DNA from: Nitrospira japonica
Lineage (GTDB): Bacteria > Nitrospirota > Thermodesulfovibrionia > UBA6902
Direction: 5' to 3'
Assembly: GCA_020723105.1 (NCBI GenBank)
Contig: DYJL01000007.1
Location: forward strand, 1 to 35,983
DNA length: 35,983 nucleotides
The notes beneath the pieces were generated by a model. It was not told where the DNA came from, did not search any database, and saw only the letters and a list, made by a program, of their open reading frames with translations. Of this stretch, positions 7,074-15,874 are shown in pieces. The position numbers and the translations under genes are program-made. Numbering within the stretch: the first letter of the stretch is position 1; each line of letters starts with the position of its first letter.

Positions 7074-8825
7074 CTATGCCAATTTCTTTAATATATCTTT
7101 TAGAATCTTCTTTCTTGCCACTAAAAAAGTCTGAAACTTTGTGAAGTCAAATATTTCCGGGATGAACCGGCGTTCACAGAACTCTTTTTGTGTAATACCC
7201 TTGCTCTTCGATTCTCTCTTAACCCACTCCCAAAGTTCTGCATCTTGCTTTGACTTGTTCTCATTGCCATCCAAAAGCTGTAAATTTAAAATACTGTTGT
7301 AATTTTCAGGGTTAAGATAAAAGTCAAATTGATCCTCTCTAACACCAAAAGATTTGAGCTGCTTTTTTGTAAAAAAAGATTCAGCAAAAATATGGTCCTT
7401 ATGGAAATCCCCATTTCTGTAGTCCAACTGCGGATAAAGAATGGCTAATATAGAAAAGCATAATGGATCATCCTTCTGAGTCAACAATAGATTCTCAATA
7501 TAATCATCATCGAAAGTCATATCCTTTGTAGTACCTTTTAACTCCTTTACTATTAGAGAATGGGGAAATTCAGTTATAGAACTCTTGATCTTCTTCTTCG
7601 CGATATCGTCAGTAAAAACAGTTCTAATTTTGGATAGAATTGCATCAGCTTGCCCGCCAAAAATTCTTTTAATTAGGACAATGTGAAGCCATCTTTTGAT
7701 TATCTCTCTGTCTTTCTCGTAGTTTTTCTTCTTATAAAAATCTGTATAAATATCTTTATGGTATAAGTAATAAGCGATAGGGATAACGGCGTTTTTTGAA
7801 GTAAGAGTTTTATCAGTGAAACCATATGACCTTATTAAATCAAAAGTGCTACTTAACGCTGACTTAATATCATTCCACTTGTTTTCGAAATGCCTTGCAT
7901 TGTCTTTTGAAAAATTGGTTACCTTGAATTTGATGTCACTACTGTAAAGCACTAAGAATGTCTTTAGGATTAAATCCTTCGAAATGAAAAAACCTTTATC
8001 TCTGATTTCATCAATAAGTTGATTGATTTCTTTGCGCGCGTCAAGCTTTGTCCAATTAGCTATTGCTATTGACATTAATAAGTCGGAGAAATTAAGTGGC
8101 TCTCCTCCGCTGTTTATGCGGATAAAAATATTTAGTGCCTTATCTAAATTTTGTTCCTTTTCGAGAAAGTAATTAATAATTCGATCAGTATGAATTGCCT
8201 CTTGAAGCCTGGAGAGTGATTCATAGGTAAATTGATTTGCCTTGTAATTATGCTTATCCAAAAATTTATTGAATTCAAATACGCTCTTTAAATTTAATAT
8301 ATCACCTACCTTAAACCATTTTTCTTTCTCAGAGCTATACTCGCCCTTGGTCAAGAATCTGAAATCGTACATTCTTCCGTCTTCTTCATCCTCTAATCTA
8401 TTTGCAATATTTAAATATAGATGTCTTGTAGGGATACTATGTTCTGTATTTTCCCACCAGCGACGCGGTAATTTATAGGCATAACTACCTTTAAGGCCGA
8501 TGTATATGGAAGCCAGTCTTTGTTGACCGTCCAATACCGCCTTGAAATCGTTTGCGCCGCTCGTATCGAACTCGTCATTATGAGTCTGATACCATTCCCG
8601 AAAGTTCTTTAGAAAGCTATAGAATTTATATTGGTGCTTCGTATTTCCTTCAACCTGCCAAAATAGAAATGAACTAATTGGATAATGACGCATTATAGAA
8701 TCGAATAACCATTCAATTTGAGTATTTATCCACACAAACTCTCTTTGAATTGCAGGCAACAGAAGCCTATTATTATCGATATCTTCTATAGCTGAGGCGA
8801 TGGTTATTGGTGTTTGAAATGACAC
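7074..8825 (-). CDS. DUF262/HNH nuclease, GmrSD-like (type IV restriction type)
   Basis: 583 residues. The N-terminal DUF262 (ParB/Srx-like NTPase) domain has LPAIQREFVW at about 24-33 and the diagnostic DGQQRLASIYIGLKG near residue 98. The C-terminal part has HKDHIFAESFF and a downstream NPENYNSILNLQLLDGNENKSK, the His-Asn-His layout of DUF1524-type nucleases. GmrSD proteins use nucleotide hydrolysis and this nuclease to cut modified (glucosylated hydroxymethylcytosine) phage DNA; others of this architecture have different modification targets. The start is a GTG at 8,825 with GGAGG five bases upstream. It is AT-rich and points away from both flanking higher-GC units, so it looks like inserted defence cargo. 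Confidence 0.85.
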   Translation of the reverse strand: MSFQTPITIASAIEDIDNNRLLLPAIQREFVWINTQIEWLFDSIMRHYPISSFLFWQVEGNTKHQYKFYSFLKNFREWYQTHNDEFDTSGANDFKAVLDGQQRLASIYIGLKGSYAYKLPRRWWENTEHSIPTRHLYLNIANRLEDEEDGRMYDFRFLTKGEYSSEKEKWFKVGDILNLKSVFEFNKFLDKHNYKANQFTYESLSRLQEAIHTDRIINYFLEKEQNLDKALNIFIRINSGGEPLNFSDLLMSIAIANWTKLDARKEINQLIDEIRDKGFFISKDLILKTFLVLYSSDIKFKVTNFSKDNARHFENKWNDIKSALSSTFDLIRSYGFTDKTLTSKNAVIPIAYYLYHKDIYTDFYKKKNYEKDREIIKRWLHIVLIKRIFGGQADAILSKIRTVFTDDIAKKKIKSSITEFPHSLIVKELKGTTKDMTFDDDYIENLLLTQKDDPLCFSILAILYPQLDYRNGDFHKDHIFAESFFTKKQLKSFGVREDQFDFYLNPENYNSILNLQLLDGNENKSKQDAELWEWVKRESKSKGITQKEFCERRFIPEIFDFTKFQTFLVARKKILKDILKKLA

Positions 8826-8983
8826 AATATCCTCCTTATGATTTTACTTTCTTGCCATATAACAAGCTAAAACAAAAGAGAAAGGATAAATAATTGTACT
8901 TAGCTCTGTAAAGAAAGACAAGTAAAAATTATAGGTTAGAAAAAATTATGATTTTAGAGCCTAATTTTATTTTGAACCAGATT

Positions 8984-9088
8984 GCCTCCTCCGTCAACAT
9001 CCTCCTCCTTTTTATTTTCCTTCCTCCTTCTAAAGTGAAGACAGAATCTATTGTTCTTTGAAATCAAGAAGAAGGAGGTAAATACAAA
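8984..9088 (+). promoter_or_regulatory. leader B with boxA-like motif, twin of leader A
   Basis: Shares ordered blocks with 6,056-6,149, including CCGTCAA, ATCC, CTCCTTTTTAT and TTCTA.AGTGAA. The boxA-like TGTTCTTTGAAATCAAG lies at 9,052-9,068, then GAAGGAGG and the ATG of the methyltransferase at 9,089. The remaining bases 8,826-8,983 between the divergent genes show nothing else that I recognise. Confidence 0.6.
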
Positions 9089-10039
9089 ATGGCAAGACTG
9101 GAATCACAGGCAAAAATGGGATACTACCCCACACCGGAGGTGACATTACAGGAGATAAAAGATAAACTGAATTTTTCCAAAAAAGCAGTTCTGCTTGACC
9201 CCTGCTGCGGCGAGGGCTATGCCTTAAGCGAGATCGCAGACGATGCCGGGGCCACGGCCTTCGGCATTGAACCTGACACGGACAGGGCGATAAAGGCTAC
9301 GGACGTGTTAAGCAGCGTTCTTTGCGGCAGTCTCTTTGATGTCATAGTCCGACCAGTAGATTGTTTCTCCTTACTCTATCTCAATCCTCCCTATGACTGG
9401 CAGGACGGGGAGAGAATGGAATTTCTTTTTCTCAAGCACAGCCATAAATGGCTCATGAACGGAGGGCTCCTCATCTTCATCGTACCCGAGCACGTGCTTG
9501 GGATAACAAAGATCAAGGACTGGATAGCCAGAAGATACGAGGACATTCGTATTTGCAAGGTTACGAAAGAAGACTTTCCGGCCTTCAGGCAGGTTGTCCT
9601 TTTCGGGGTCAAGAAAGAGAACGAGGAAGAGAATTTCCCCAAGCCACCCTATCCGCACATAGAGGATATGGACTTTACGTATAACGTGCCGGAGGGGTCA
9701 CGTCTCAGGATATTCGAGCTTCAGGGGTTAAGGCCGGAAGATATCCACTCATATAGGGCTGTAGCAGAGAAGAATATCATGGAGACGATCTTCGGAGTTG
9801 AAAGCAATGTAGCGGCCCTTTCTCCGCTATTCCCGCTAAGGAAAGGGCATCTGGTCTCACTCCTTATGAGCGGGGTGTTAAACTGCGAGCTTAAAGAGGA
9901 GAAGATAGTCTTCAAATGCTTTACCGAAAGGAGCCGGTCAATCAGGCTTGAGGAGGAAGATGACAAGGAAATCACTACCGATACCTATGTGTCCGGTATC
10001 AGGGTGATAGAGAAAGGGAGGTGGTACGATGTCATGTGA
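9089..10039 (+). CDS. N6-adenine-type DNA methyltransferase (DUF6094-like)
   Basis: 316 residues. S-adenosylmethionine binding is shown by motif I, DPCCGEGYALSEIA, near residue 37, followed by an acidic GIEPD. The catalytic motif NPPY near residues 98-101 marks amino-methylation of adenine (or cytosine N4). The N-terminus, MARLESQAKMGYYPTP, and the layout match DUF6094-type methyltransferases of mobile elements, which lack a clear target-recognition domain. It starts after a strong GGAGG. The next gene begins 11 bases before its stop, so the two are coupled. It probably modifies the element's DNA or acts with the helicase; no partner restriction enzyme is adjacent except the divergent DUF262 gene, whose type cuts modified DNA. 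Confidence 0.8.
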   Translation: MARLESQAKMGYYPTPEVTLQEIKDKLNFSKKAVLLDPCCGEGYALSEIADDAGATAFGIEPDTDRAIKATDVLSSVLCGSLFDVIVRPVDCFSLLYLNPPYDWQDGERMEFLFLKHSHKWLMNGGLLIFIVPEHVLGITKIKDWIARRYEDIRICKVTKEDFPAFRQVVLFGVKKENEEENFPKPPYPHIEDMDFTYNVPEGSRLRIFELQGLRPEDIHSYRAVAEKNIMETIFGVESNVAALSPLFPLRKGHLVSLLMSGVLNCELKEEKIVFKCFTERSRSIRLEEEDDKEITTDTYVSGIRVIEKGRWYDVM

Positions 10040-10574
10040 AACAGTGCTCGAAAAGACACAAAAACAGGATACGCTGTACAAGATCGCATTCAGGGGGATT
10101 ACGGCTGTGGGCGATATGGCACTCTGGAAAAAGCCGCTTTACTCTAACGCTTCGACCGCTCTTCTTTTGAGCCTCTACGGGTCTGAAAATCAGCTGAGAG
10201 GCATATTCTCATCCCTTGCCACAGGCTACCAGTTGAAGCTAAACGGCGAGTCCCTTACAAGAAGCTGGGACGGCAATCTGAAGTTCAAAAAATCAAAGAT
10301 CGGATACGGGAAATGCCACGCTCTTATCTGGAACGAGAAGATCATCCCCGAATGCGTTATTACTTTCGCGTCAGGGGAAGATATTGCAGCATGGGAGAAA
10401 TTCCTGAAAAGAAGAAAGATACCGCTTCTTAAGAAATGGCTTCCGAAGCTTACCGGCATCCTTAAAAAGCAGGGACTGGTAGAAGAGCTTTCAGGGATTA
10501 ACCTCAAGGGCTGGCACTTAACGACCTCTGACGATCAGGTCTGCGACTACATAGTCAAAGAGATATACAGATAA
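10029..10574 (+). CDS. unknown protein between methyltransferase and helicase
   Basis: 181 residues, basic, with no motif I recognise and no signal peptide or membrane segment. Its second half carries a Lys/Arg-rich patch (EKFLKRRKIPLLKKWLPKL) that could bind nucleic acid. It overlaps the methyltransferase by 11 bases, with an AGGGAGG ribosome binding site inside that gene (GGTGG follows). The hairpin terminator at 10,596 follows closely, then the helicase gene. Its composition matches the neighbouring higher-GC genes. Confidence 0.7.
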   Translation: MSCETVLEKTQKQDTLYKIAFRGITAVGDMALWKKPLYSNASTALLLSLYGSENQLRGIFSSLATGYQLKLNGESLTRSWDGNLKFKKSKIGYGKCHALIWNEKIIPECVITFASGEDIAAWEKFLKRRKIPLLKKWLPKLTGILKKQGLVEELSGINLKGWHLTTSDDQVCDYIVKEIYR

Positions 10575-10595
10575 CAAACAACTCACAACAAATTT

Positions 10596-10634
10596 GGGCG
10601 CAGATTCTTAACCGGCTGCGCCCTTTCTATTTTC
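10596..10634 (+). terminator. hairpin terminator inside the methyltransferase-helicase unit
   Basis: GGGCGCAG (10,596-10,603) pairs exactly with CTGCGCCC (10,616-10,623) around a 12-base loop, followed by TTTCTATTTT. It sits in a 79-base gap between two co-oriented genes, so it either attenuates or must be read through (see the boxA motif in the leader). Confidence 0.75.
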
Positions 10635-10653
10635 CAAAAAAAGGAGACTAACC

Positions 10654-12840
10654 ATGTCTGTTTCGTTAAAAGAATTCGTTGAAAAGTACGGTAAGGCGCT
10701 CGGAGAAAAGATTGAAAGAGAGCTTACCCCGGTATATAACCCGCTGAGAGAAAACGTTGAGCTTATGGAATATCAGGGAAGATTAAGTAAGCTCTTAAGA
10801 ACTCCTTTCCCTGTTCAGGCGCAGGTCATAAAGGGTCTGGCCAAAGCTCTTTATCAGAAAGGCAGAACAAAACTATTCGTCTGCGGGGAGATGGGTGCGG
10901 GTAAGACATTCATAGGTCTGAGCGTCATTGCGTTGGCTTTAAAGCCCATGCGAACGCTTGTGGTCTGCCCCGGTCATCTGGTAGAGAAATGGATTAGGGA
11001 GGCAAAGATGACCATCCCCGGCATCAACGTCGTTGATCTGGCAGTCAAGGACGCTATCACTATTCTCAATGCGCTCCGCTATGAAAGGACTCCCCTTGAT
11101 ACGCATGAGCTATGGGTCATCTCAAAGGAAAGGGCAAAGTTGAGTTTTGGCTGGAGACCGGCCTACGTAACTACCAGAAGAAGCAAGTATCCAAAATGCC
11201 CTGATTGCGGGTTCATTCCTAAAGGCAAGGACTTTGAGATAATGAGTATTAGCGCCATAGAAAGAAACCGTACCAAATGCCACTGCGGAAGTCCCCTCTG
11301 GCAAGCACTGGCCAAACCAAGGCGGTATTCACCGGCAGAGTTTATCAAGAAATATCTTAAGAACGTCTTTGACGCGGTAATCCTTGATGAAGTCCATGAC
11401 TACAAGGCTGGGGATTCGCTTCAGGGTCATGCGATGGGGCAGCTTTCTAGGTCAGCCAAATACTTTCTTGGATTAACCGGCACGCTTAACGGCGGCTATG
11501 CCGATAACCTCTTTTACCTGCTGTACAGGCTTGAGCCCAAGCGTCTTGAGCATTTCGGCTATGCCGGTGCGGAGAAATGGCAGCGTACATATGGGGTGAT
11601 TGAGGAGGTAAGAAGCCTCGAAGATACCGACCATACCTATGGCCGGATTAAGCGCAAGAATGTCGTTATCAGAAAAAGGCCGGGCGTTGCCCCTGAAGTC
11701 ATAGGCAGATACTTTCTGGATAAGAGCTGCTTTATCAGACTATCTGACGTGATAGATGGCCTTCCCCCTTATGACGAGATCGTCACCATGATTGAGATGG
11801 ATGCAAAGCAGAAGGCGGCTTATGAAAATCTGGAAGACGAACTGAGAGGGGTGGTAAAAAGCTACAAGATGAAGGCCACGGCTTCAATGCTTCAGGCATT
11901 GTTAAGTTATCCGGATTCCTGCGCGGTATTTCCTGAACACATAGAGATCAAGGCTAAAGACAAGGAGACAGGACAGTATACTGTACTTGCAACAATTGAG
12001 GCCCCTCAGCTTAAAATCAACCTGCTTCCCAAAGAGAAAGAACTGATGGAAATAGTCAGATCAGAAAAAGAACAGGGTAGAAAGGTCCTCCTCTATCTTA
12101 CCTTCACCGGCACAAGGGATACAAGACAGAGATTAAAGCAGGTGCTTGAAAAGAGGGGTTTCACGGTCGGCACACTTCCAGAATCCATTGAGCCGAAAAG
12201 GCGGGAGCAGTGGATAGATAAAAATTCTTCTGACTTTGATGTCCTCATCTCAAATCCTGAACTTGTGAAGGTTGGCCTTGACCTTGTGCAGTTTCCCACC
12301 GTTATTTTCTATCAAGCGGGCTATAACATCTTCACCTTAAGGCAGGCGGCCAGACGCTCATGGCGGATAGGCCAGACAAAACCGGTTAAGGTCTATTATC
12401 TGACCTATAAGGGCACGATGCAGGAGACAGCCCTTTCGCTTATAGCCAAAAAGCTTGAGATCGCGCTGCTTGTAGAAGGCGACCTGCCGGAGGGACTTGC
12501 GCAGTATCAGGTTGAGGGCGGCTCCTTGTTTGAGGAGATGGCAAAGGCGCTGGTTGAAGGCAGAAGGTATGAAGGAGCCGAGACCGCCTGGGCCAATTTC
12601 AGAAAGAGGGAGATTGAGACATCATTGGGAGTGGGTAAAAAAGAAGCTATCTTCACCGAGAAGGCGCTTAAGGCGGTCTCAAGATCGAAAGCGGATACCA
12701 AGACCACCGTAACCGATAACACTGTAGTCAAGGTCACTATCATAGAGGGCAGGGGGAAGAAGGTATCCCGGCTGTCGGTGAAGTACGGGGAGTTGGATGA
12801 GATGCTGAAAGGTAAGGTGGCGCAGTTTGCGATGTTTTAA
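10654..12840 (+). CDS. SNF2-type superfamily 2 helicase/ATPase
   Basis: 728 residues. Helicase motif I is GEMGAGKT near residue 78 and motif II is LDEVHD near residue 244, with a Cys4 zinc ribbon between them (CPDC at about 187, CHCG at about 210). Motif III-like GLTGT and motif VI QAARRSWRIGQ near 562 follow. The RIGQ end and the preceding block define the SNF2 group, which translocates on double-stranded DNA. AAGGAG precedes the ATG. It follows the unknown 181-residue protein after a hairpin. With the methyltransferase it recalls mobile-element and phage-defence pairs, but no DrmB, PglZ or other DISARM/BREX partner is present, so I do not assign a named system. Confidence 0.85.
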   Translation: MSVSLKEFVEKYGKALGEKIERELTPVYNPLRENVELMEYQGRLSKLLRTPFPVQAQVIKGLAKALYQKGRTKLFVCGEMGAGKTFIGLSVIALALKPMRTLVVCPGHLVEKWIREAKMTIPGINVVDLAVKDAITILNALRYERTPLDTHELWVISKERAKLSFGWRPAYVTTRRSKYPKCPDCGFIPKGKDFEIMSISAIERNRTKCHCGSPLWQALAKPRRYSPAEFIKKYLKNVFDAVILDEVHDYKAGDSLQGHAMGQLSRSAKYFLGLTGTLNGGYADNLFYLLYRLEPKRLEHFGYAGAEKWQRTYGVIEEVRSLEDTDHTYGRIKRKNVVIRKRPGVAPEVIGRYFLDKSCFIRLSDVIDGLPPYDEIVTMIEMDAKQKAAYENLEDELRGVVKSYKMKATASMLQALLSYPDSCAVFPEHIEIKAKDKETGQYTVLATIEAPQLKINLLPKEKELMEIVRSEKEQGRKVLLYLTFTGTRDTRQRLKQVLEKRGFTVGTLPESIEPKRREQWIDKNSSDFDVLISNPELVKVGLDLVQFPTVIFYQAGYNIFTLRQAARRSWRIGQTKPVKVYYLTYKGTMQETALSLIAKKLEIALLVEGDLPEGLAQYQVEGGSLFEEMAKALVEGRRYEGAETAWANFRKREIETSLGVGKKEAIFTEKALKAVSRSKADTKTTVTDNTVVKVTIIEGRGKKVSRLSVKYGELDEMLKGKVAQFAMF

Positions 12841-12861
12841 GGCGAAGGATAGGACAGATAA

Positions 12862-12875
12862 TGTTCTTTAAATTC
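12862..12875 (+). promoter_or_regulatory. third boxA-like motif
   Basis: TGTTCTTTAAATTC lies between the helicase stop and the terminator hairpin. It resembles the boxA-like motifs at 6,116 and 9,052, and like them it is followed by a GGAG sequence, but no gene starts there. Confidence 0.35.
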
Positions 12876-12881
12876 ATTCAA

Positions 12882-12907
12882 GGAGATGTTAAAACATCTC
12901 CTTTTTT
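12882..12907 (+). terminator. intrinsic terminator after the helicase unit
   Basis: GGAGATGTT / AACATCTCC with a very small loop and six T. The stem core GGAGATG/CATCTCC is identical to that of the terminator at 7,023. Confidence 0.9.
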
Positions 12908-12962
12908 CTTAATTAATTAAAGCAAGGCGTTACATTAAAGTGCCTTTCACTGCATTTTTATT

Positions 12963-12968
12963 TATAAT
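12963..12968 (+). promoter_or_regulatory. possible -10 box of the SPARTA operon
   Basis: TATAAT lies 21 bases before the TIR-APAZ start codon, downstream of a terminator. A convincing -35 box at 16-18 bp is not seen, so the promoter is likely but its details are unsure. Confidence 0.35.
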
Positions 12969-12989
12969 ATCACTTAGTCGGAAATAAAA

Positions 12990-14258
12990 ATGAAAGACAT
13001 TGTTTTTATAAGTCATGCAAATCCGGAAGATAATTATTTTGCATTCTGGCTTTCAAGCAAATTAAAACAAGCAGGCTATAGTGTTTGGGTTGATATAAAC
13101 AATCTAGTAGCTGGGGATTCAACTTGGCCAGAAATAGAAAAGATCATAAGAGAACAAACAATCAGATTTGTAGCTGTAATTTCTAATACTTATATCAACA
13201 AAGCTAAAACGCCTGGGTCAGGTATTAGGAAAGAAATATCGTGTGCGTCTGTAATACAAAATATCCCTAATTTTATGGTACCCGTCAGACTTGACCAAAG
13301 CAAATTCAGTGATTTTAACATTGATATTCTGGAACTATACGCGACTGATTTCAATGATAACTGGAAGCAGGGTCTAACCAAATTACTAAGTGATCTTGAA
13401 GTCTTAAAAACTCCGAAGAGTTCAAATGATTCAGATATACATCAATTCTGGATAAATGCGTTAAAAATTAATCAGGACCCCCTACAGAAAACAGAACAAT
13501 ATCGAACGAATTGGTTCGAGATTTTGCTTCCAAAAAATATTTACATTCATCAACCAACTTTACTTCAAAATACCACTTCTGAACCATCTTATAAATATGT
13601 GAATTATGCCGATAGATTTATTGCCTTTGCATCCGAAGAAATTGTATCAAAATCCATATCATTGCAGTCATCGGTAAAAGTTCCCATTACGTTATTTTCT
13701 TGCTCTAATGAATATAAAATTGACAACACAATTTCAATTAAGCGCCCCAACTATTTATTAGTTCAATTGCTAAATTCAATCTTAAGAAGTGAATTATTGG
13801 GGAGAGGACTATCCGTTTATAAACAAGCAAACAAAAAGGAAGTCTTCCATTTTGATTTTTCTGAGGAACATATTAAACCAGTCAGTTTAAAAAAATTTAA
13901 TAAGGCAAGGAGAACAATTATTGGGCAAATGAAGAATTTTGTCTGGCATTTTGGCATAAGCTATAGTGCGGCTTTGTTTCCAAAGCCTATGTTCAAAATT
14001 TCTTACCATATCATTTTCAAAGATGATAAAGGGAATTATTTATCTAAGGAAGACCAACATTTACTCAGAAGAAATATTGGTTCCGATTGGTATAACAGAA
14101 AATGGCTGGAAACATTATTAGCTATGATGGTAAAAGTATCGAATTCAACTACTGATGATTTCATAGAAATTCCAGTGCATCAAAGTGAAACTCTAAGAAT
14201 AATGATTTCTCCCATTGTCATGCATTCTGATGTTGGATATTCAGAACCTAATGAATAA
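12990..14258 (+). CDS. TIR-APAZ protein, effector subunit of a SPARTA system
   Basis: 422 residues. Residues 1-140 form a TIR domain: VFISHANPED at 5-14, the GYSVWVD strand at 29-35, AGDSTWPEIE at 41-50 (E48, or less likely E50, is the candidate catalytic Glu of NAD-cleaving TIR domains) and VAVISNTYI. Residues 150-422 form the APAZ domain, whose motif-poor helices and strands pair with a short Argonaute; WHFGISYSAALFPKP is in the expected region near its end. In SPARTA, the heterodimer recognises a nucleic-acid target through the Argonaute guide, oligomerises and depletes NAD(P)+. The next gene starts 8 bases before this stop, which ties the two subunits. The ribosome binding site is weak. 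No frameshift is seen, so the system looks intact. Confidence 0.92.
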   Translation: MKDIVFISHANPEDNYFAFWLSSKLKQAGYSVWVDINNLVAGDSTWPEIEKIIREQTIRFVAVISNTYINKAKTPGSGIRKEISCASVIQNIPNFMVPVRLDQSKFSDFNIDILELYATDFNDNWKQGLTKLLSDLEVLKTPKSSNDSDIHQFWINALKINQDPLQKTEQYRTNWFEILLPKNIYIHQPTLLQNTTSEPSYKYVNYADRFIAFASEEIVSKSISLQSSVKVPITLFSCSNEYKIDNTISIKRPNYLLVQLLNSILRSELLGRGLSVYKQANKKEVFHFDFSEEHIKPVSLKKFNKARRTIIGQMKNFVWHFGISYSAALFPKPMFKISYHIIFKDDKGNYLSKEDQHLLRRNIGSDWYNRKWLETLLAMMVKVSNSTTDDFIEIPVHQSETLRIMISPIVMHSDVGYSEPNE

Positions 14259-15810
14259 CAAATTGATATATTTAAATGAACCTAAGTTAATTTTTGGTTA
14301 TAATCAAAAAACGATTGACCCACGGGACGGCTTAACCTTATTTGGCCCGTATGAATCTCTGGCTCCTTTTAGTGTAAAAGCTGGCGTAGTAGCTACAAGT
14401 AATGGCTTTGAGGCGTACAAATATTTTGTAGAAAGAGTCAATAAGCCTATTATATCCACAAAAAAAGTATATGGAAAAATTAAAATCGATGAAATTAGCA
14501 GGCCTAGCTTTCCTGGTTTTGAAGCAATTTTTAATATAAGCTGGCCAACTACGCCTGAAATTTACAAAGAATTAGACTCGTCTAAACTCAACACATTACT
14601 GAAAGAGAAAAAGAAGAAAAAAAGAATCTTAAAAGTTGTTGACTATTATCTACAAAAAATTTTAGAGGCAACAAAAAAGGAAGATACTCAAGTCAATATC
14701 TGGTTCATAATAGTACCTCGGAATCTATACTCCAGATGCAGGCCAGGCTCATGGGGATCGGAAGTAAGCAGAGAAGTCAGACAGTTTCTAGATTTGACAA
14801 GAGCAGGTCAACAGTTATTTAATTTTTTGCTGGAAGACGAAGAATTCCAAGATGATTTAAAAAACGAATATGATTCGAGGGAAGACTTTCATCACGTTCT
14901 TAAGGCTCGCCTTATTCAGGAAAAAATTACAATTCCGGTTCAGCTTATTGTAGAGTCAACACTGTATTTCAGAGATAAGAAATACAATAAAGAATTAGAT
15001 GAGAATATCAAAGCACATCTGGCTTGGACACAATCAACAACGTTGTACTATAAACTCGGCAAGTTGCCTTGGAAATTAGGCGATATCAGGGATGGTGTTT
15101 GTTATTTGGGCTTAGTTTTTAAGAAATTAAAAACTCCCGCGCAGAAGGGAAATGTATGCAGTGCAGCTCAAATGTTTTTGAAAGACGGTGACGGCTCCGT
15201 GTTTAGAGGTAATATTGGGGCTTGGGAATCAAAGAGCTTAAAAGAATTTCACTTAGACGAAAAAGCTTCTTGCGAACTATTAACATTGGCTTTAGATGAT
15301 TATTTTGAAAAATGGAATAAATATCCTAATGAACTGTTTATTCATGGCCGGGCAAAGTTTTCCGAAGAGGAATGGACAGGCTTCAAAAAGGCGATTGAGG
15401 GGAAAAAGGCCGCGACAGAACTAACTGGAGTCGTAATAAAAGAGAGTTCTAATTTTAAAATATTTCGAGACATTGAACATGAGTCGAGCAATTATGGAGT
15501 ATTGCGTGGCCTTGCATTTCAAATCTCTGATAGAGAGGCATACTTGATGACAAGAGGTTTTATACCAAGATTAAATACGAGTTCTAGTATTGAGGTACCA
15601 AATTCCCTGCACATTCAGATCACAAGAGGAACTTCTGATATGGGTAAGGTCTTAAATGATGTTTTGGCTTTGACTAAATTGAATTACAATGCTTGCATCT
15701 TCGGCGACGGAGTGCCGGTCACACTTCGTTTTTCGGATTTGATTGGAAATATTCTGACTGCTACAGAAAACTGGAAAGTGGATATTAGGCAATTCAGATT
15801 CTATATTTAG
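14251..15810 (+). CDS. short prokaryotic Argonaute (MID-PIWI), SPARTA guide-binding subunit
   Basis: 519 residues with the short-pAgo architecture (no N or PAZ domain). The N-terminus NEPKLIFGYNQKTIDPRDGL and the AHLAWTQSTTLYYKLG block near residues 253-268 are typical of this family. The PIWI fold continues with CYLGLVFKKL near residue 283 and LFIHGRAKFSEEEW near residue 363. The aspartates of the nuclease tetrad are missing at both places (YLGLV instead of a Gly-x-Asp motif; HGRA instead of HRDG), so it should bind guide and target but not slice. The ATG at 14,251 was chosen because it gives the family N-terminus and overlaps the TIR-APAZ stop by 8 bases; a TTG 36 bases upstream is unlikely. 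It works with the preceding TIR-APAZ protein. Confidence 0.94.
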   Translation: MNNKLIYLNEPKLIFGYNQKTIDPRDGLTLFGPYESLAPFSVKAGVVATSNGFEAYKYFVERVNKPIISTKKVYGKIKIDEISRPSFPGFEAIFNISWPTTPEIYKELDSSKLNTLLKEKKKKKRILKVVDYYLQKILEATKKEDTQVNIWFIIVPRNLYSRCRPGSWGSEVSREVRQFLDLTRAGQQLFNFLLEDEEFQDDLKNEYDSREDFHHVLKARLIQEKITIPVQLIVESTLYFRDKKYNKELDENIKAHLAWTQSTTLYYKLGKLPWKLGDIRDGVCYLGLVFKKLKTPAQKGNVCSAAQMFLKDGDGSVFRGNIGAWESKSLKEFHLDEKASCELLTLALDDYFEKWNKYPNELFIHGRAKFSEEEWTGFKKAIEGKKAATELTGVVIKESSNFKIFRDIEHESSNYGVLRGLAFQISDREAYLMTRGFIPRLNTSSSIEVPNSLHIQITRGTSDMGKVLNDVLALTKLNYNACIFGDGVPVTLRFSDLIGNILTATENWKVDIRQFRFYI

Positions 15811-15874
15811 ATGAAGAGTTAGATTAAACCATTCAAACCGACTTAAATAATTTAACTTTTAGAGAGGGGGATTT

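Noticed and set aside
9391-9642. minus-strand frames inside the methyltransferase gene
   Set aside because: They are shadows of a gene with clear methyltransferase motifs on the plus strand.
9089-12840. DISARM or BREX system from methyltransferase plus helicase
   Set aside because: DrmB, DrmA-type helicase, PglZ, BrxC and other required partners are absent.
14251-15810. slicing (catalytic) Argonaute
   Set aside because: The PIWI positions that should hold aspartates do not, and the protein lacks N and PAZ domains.
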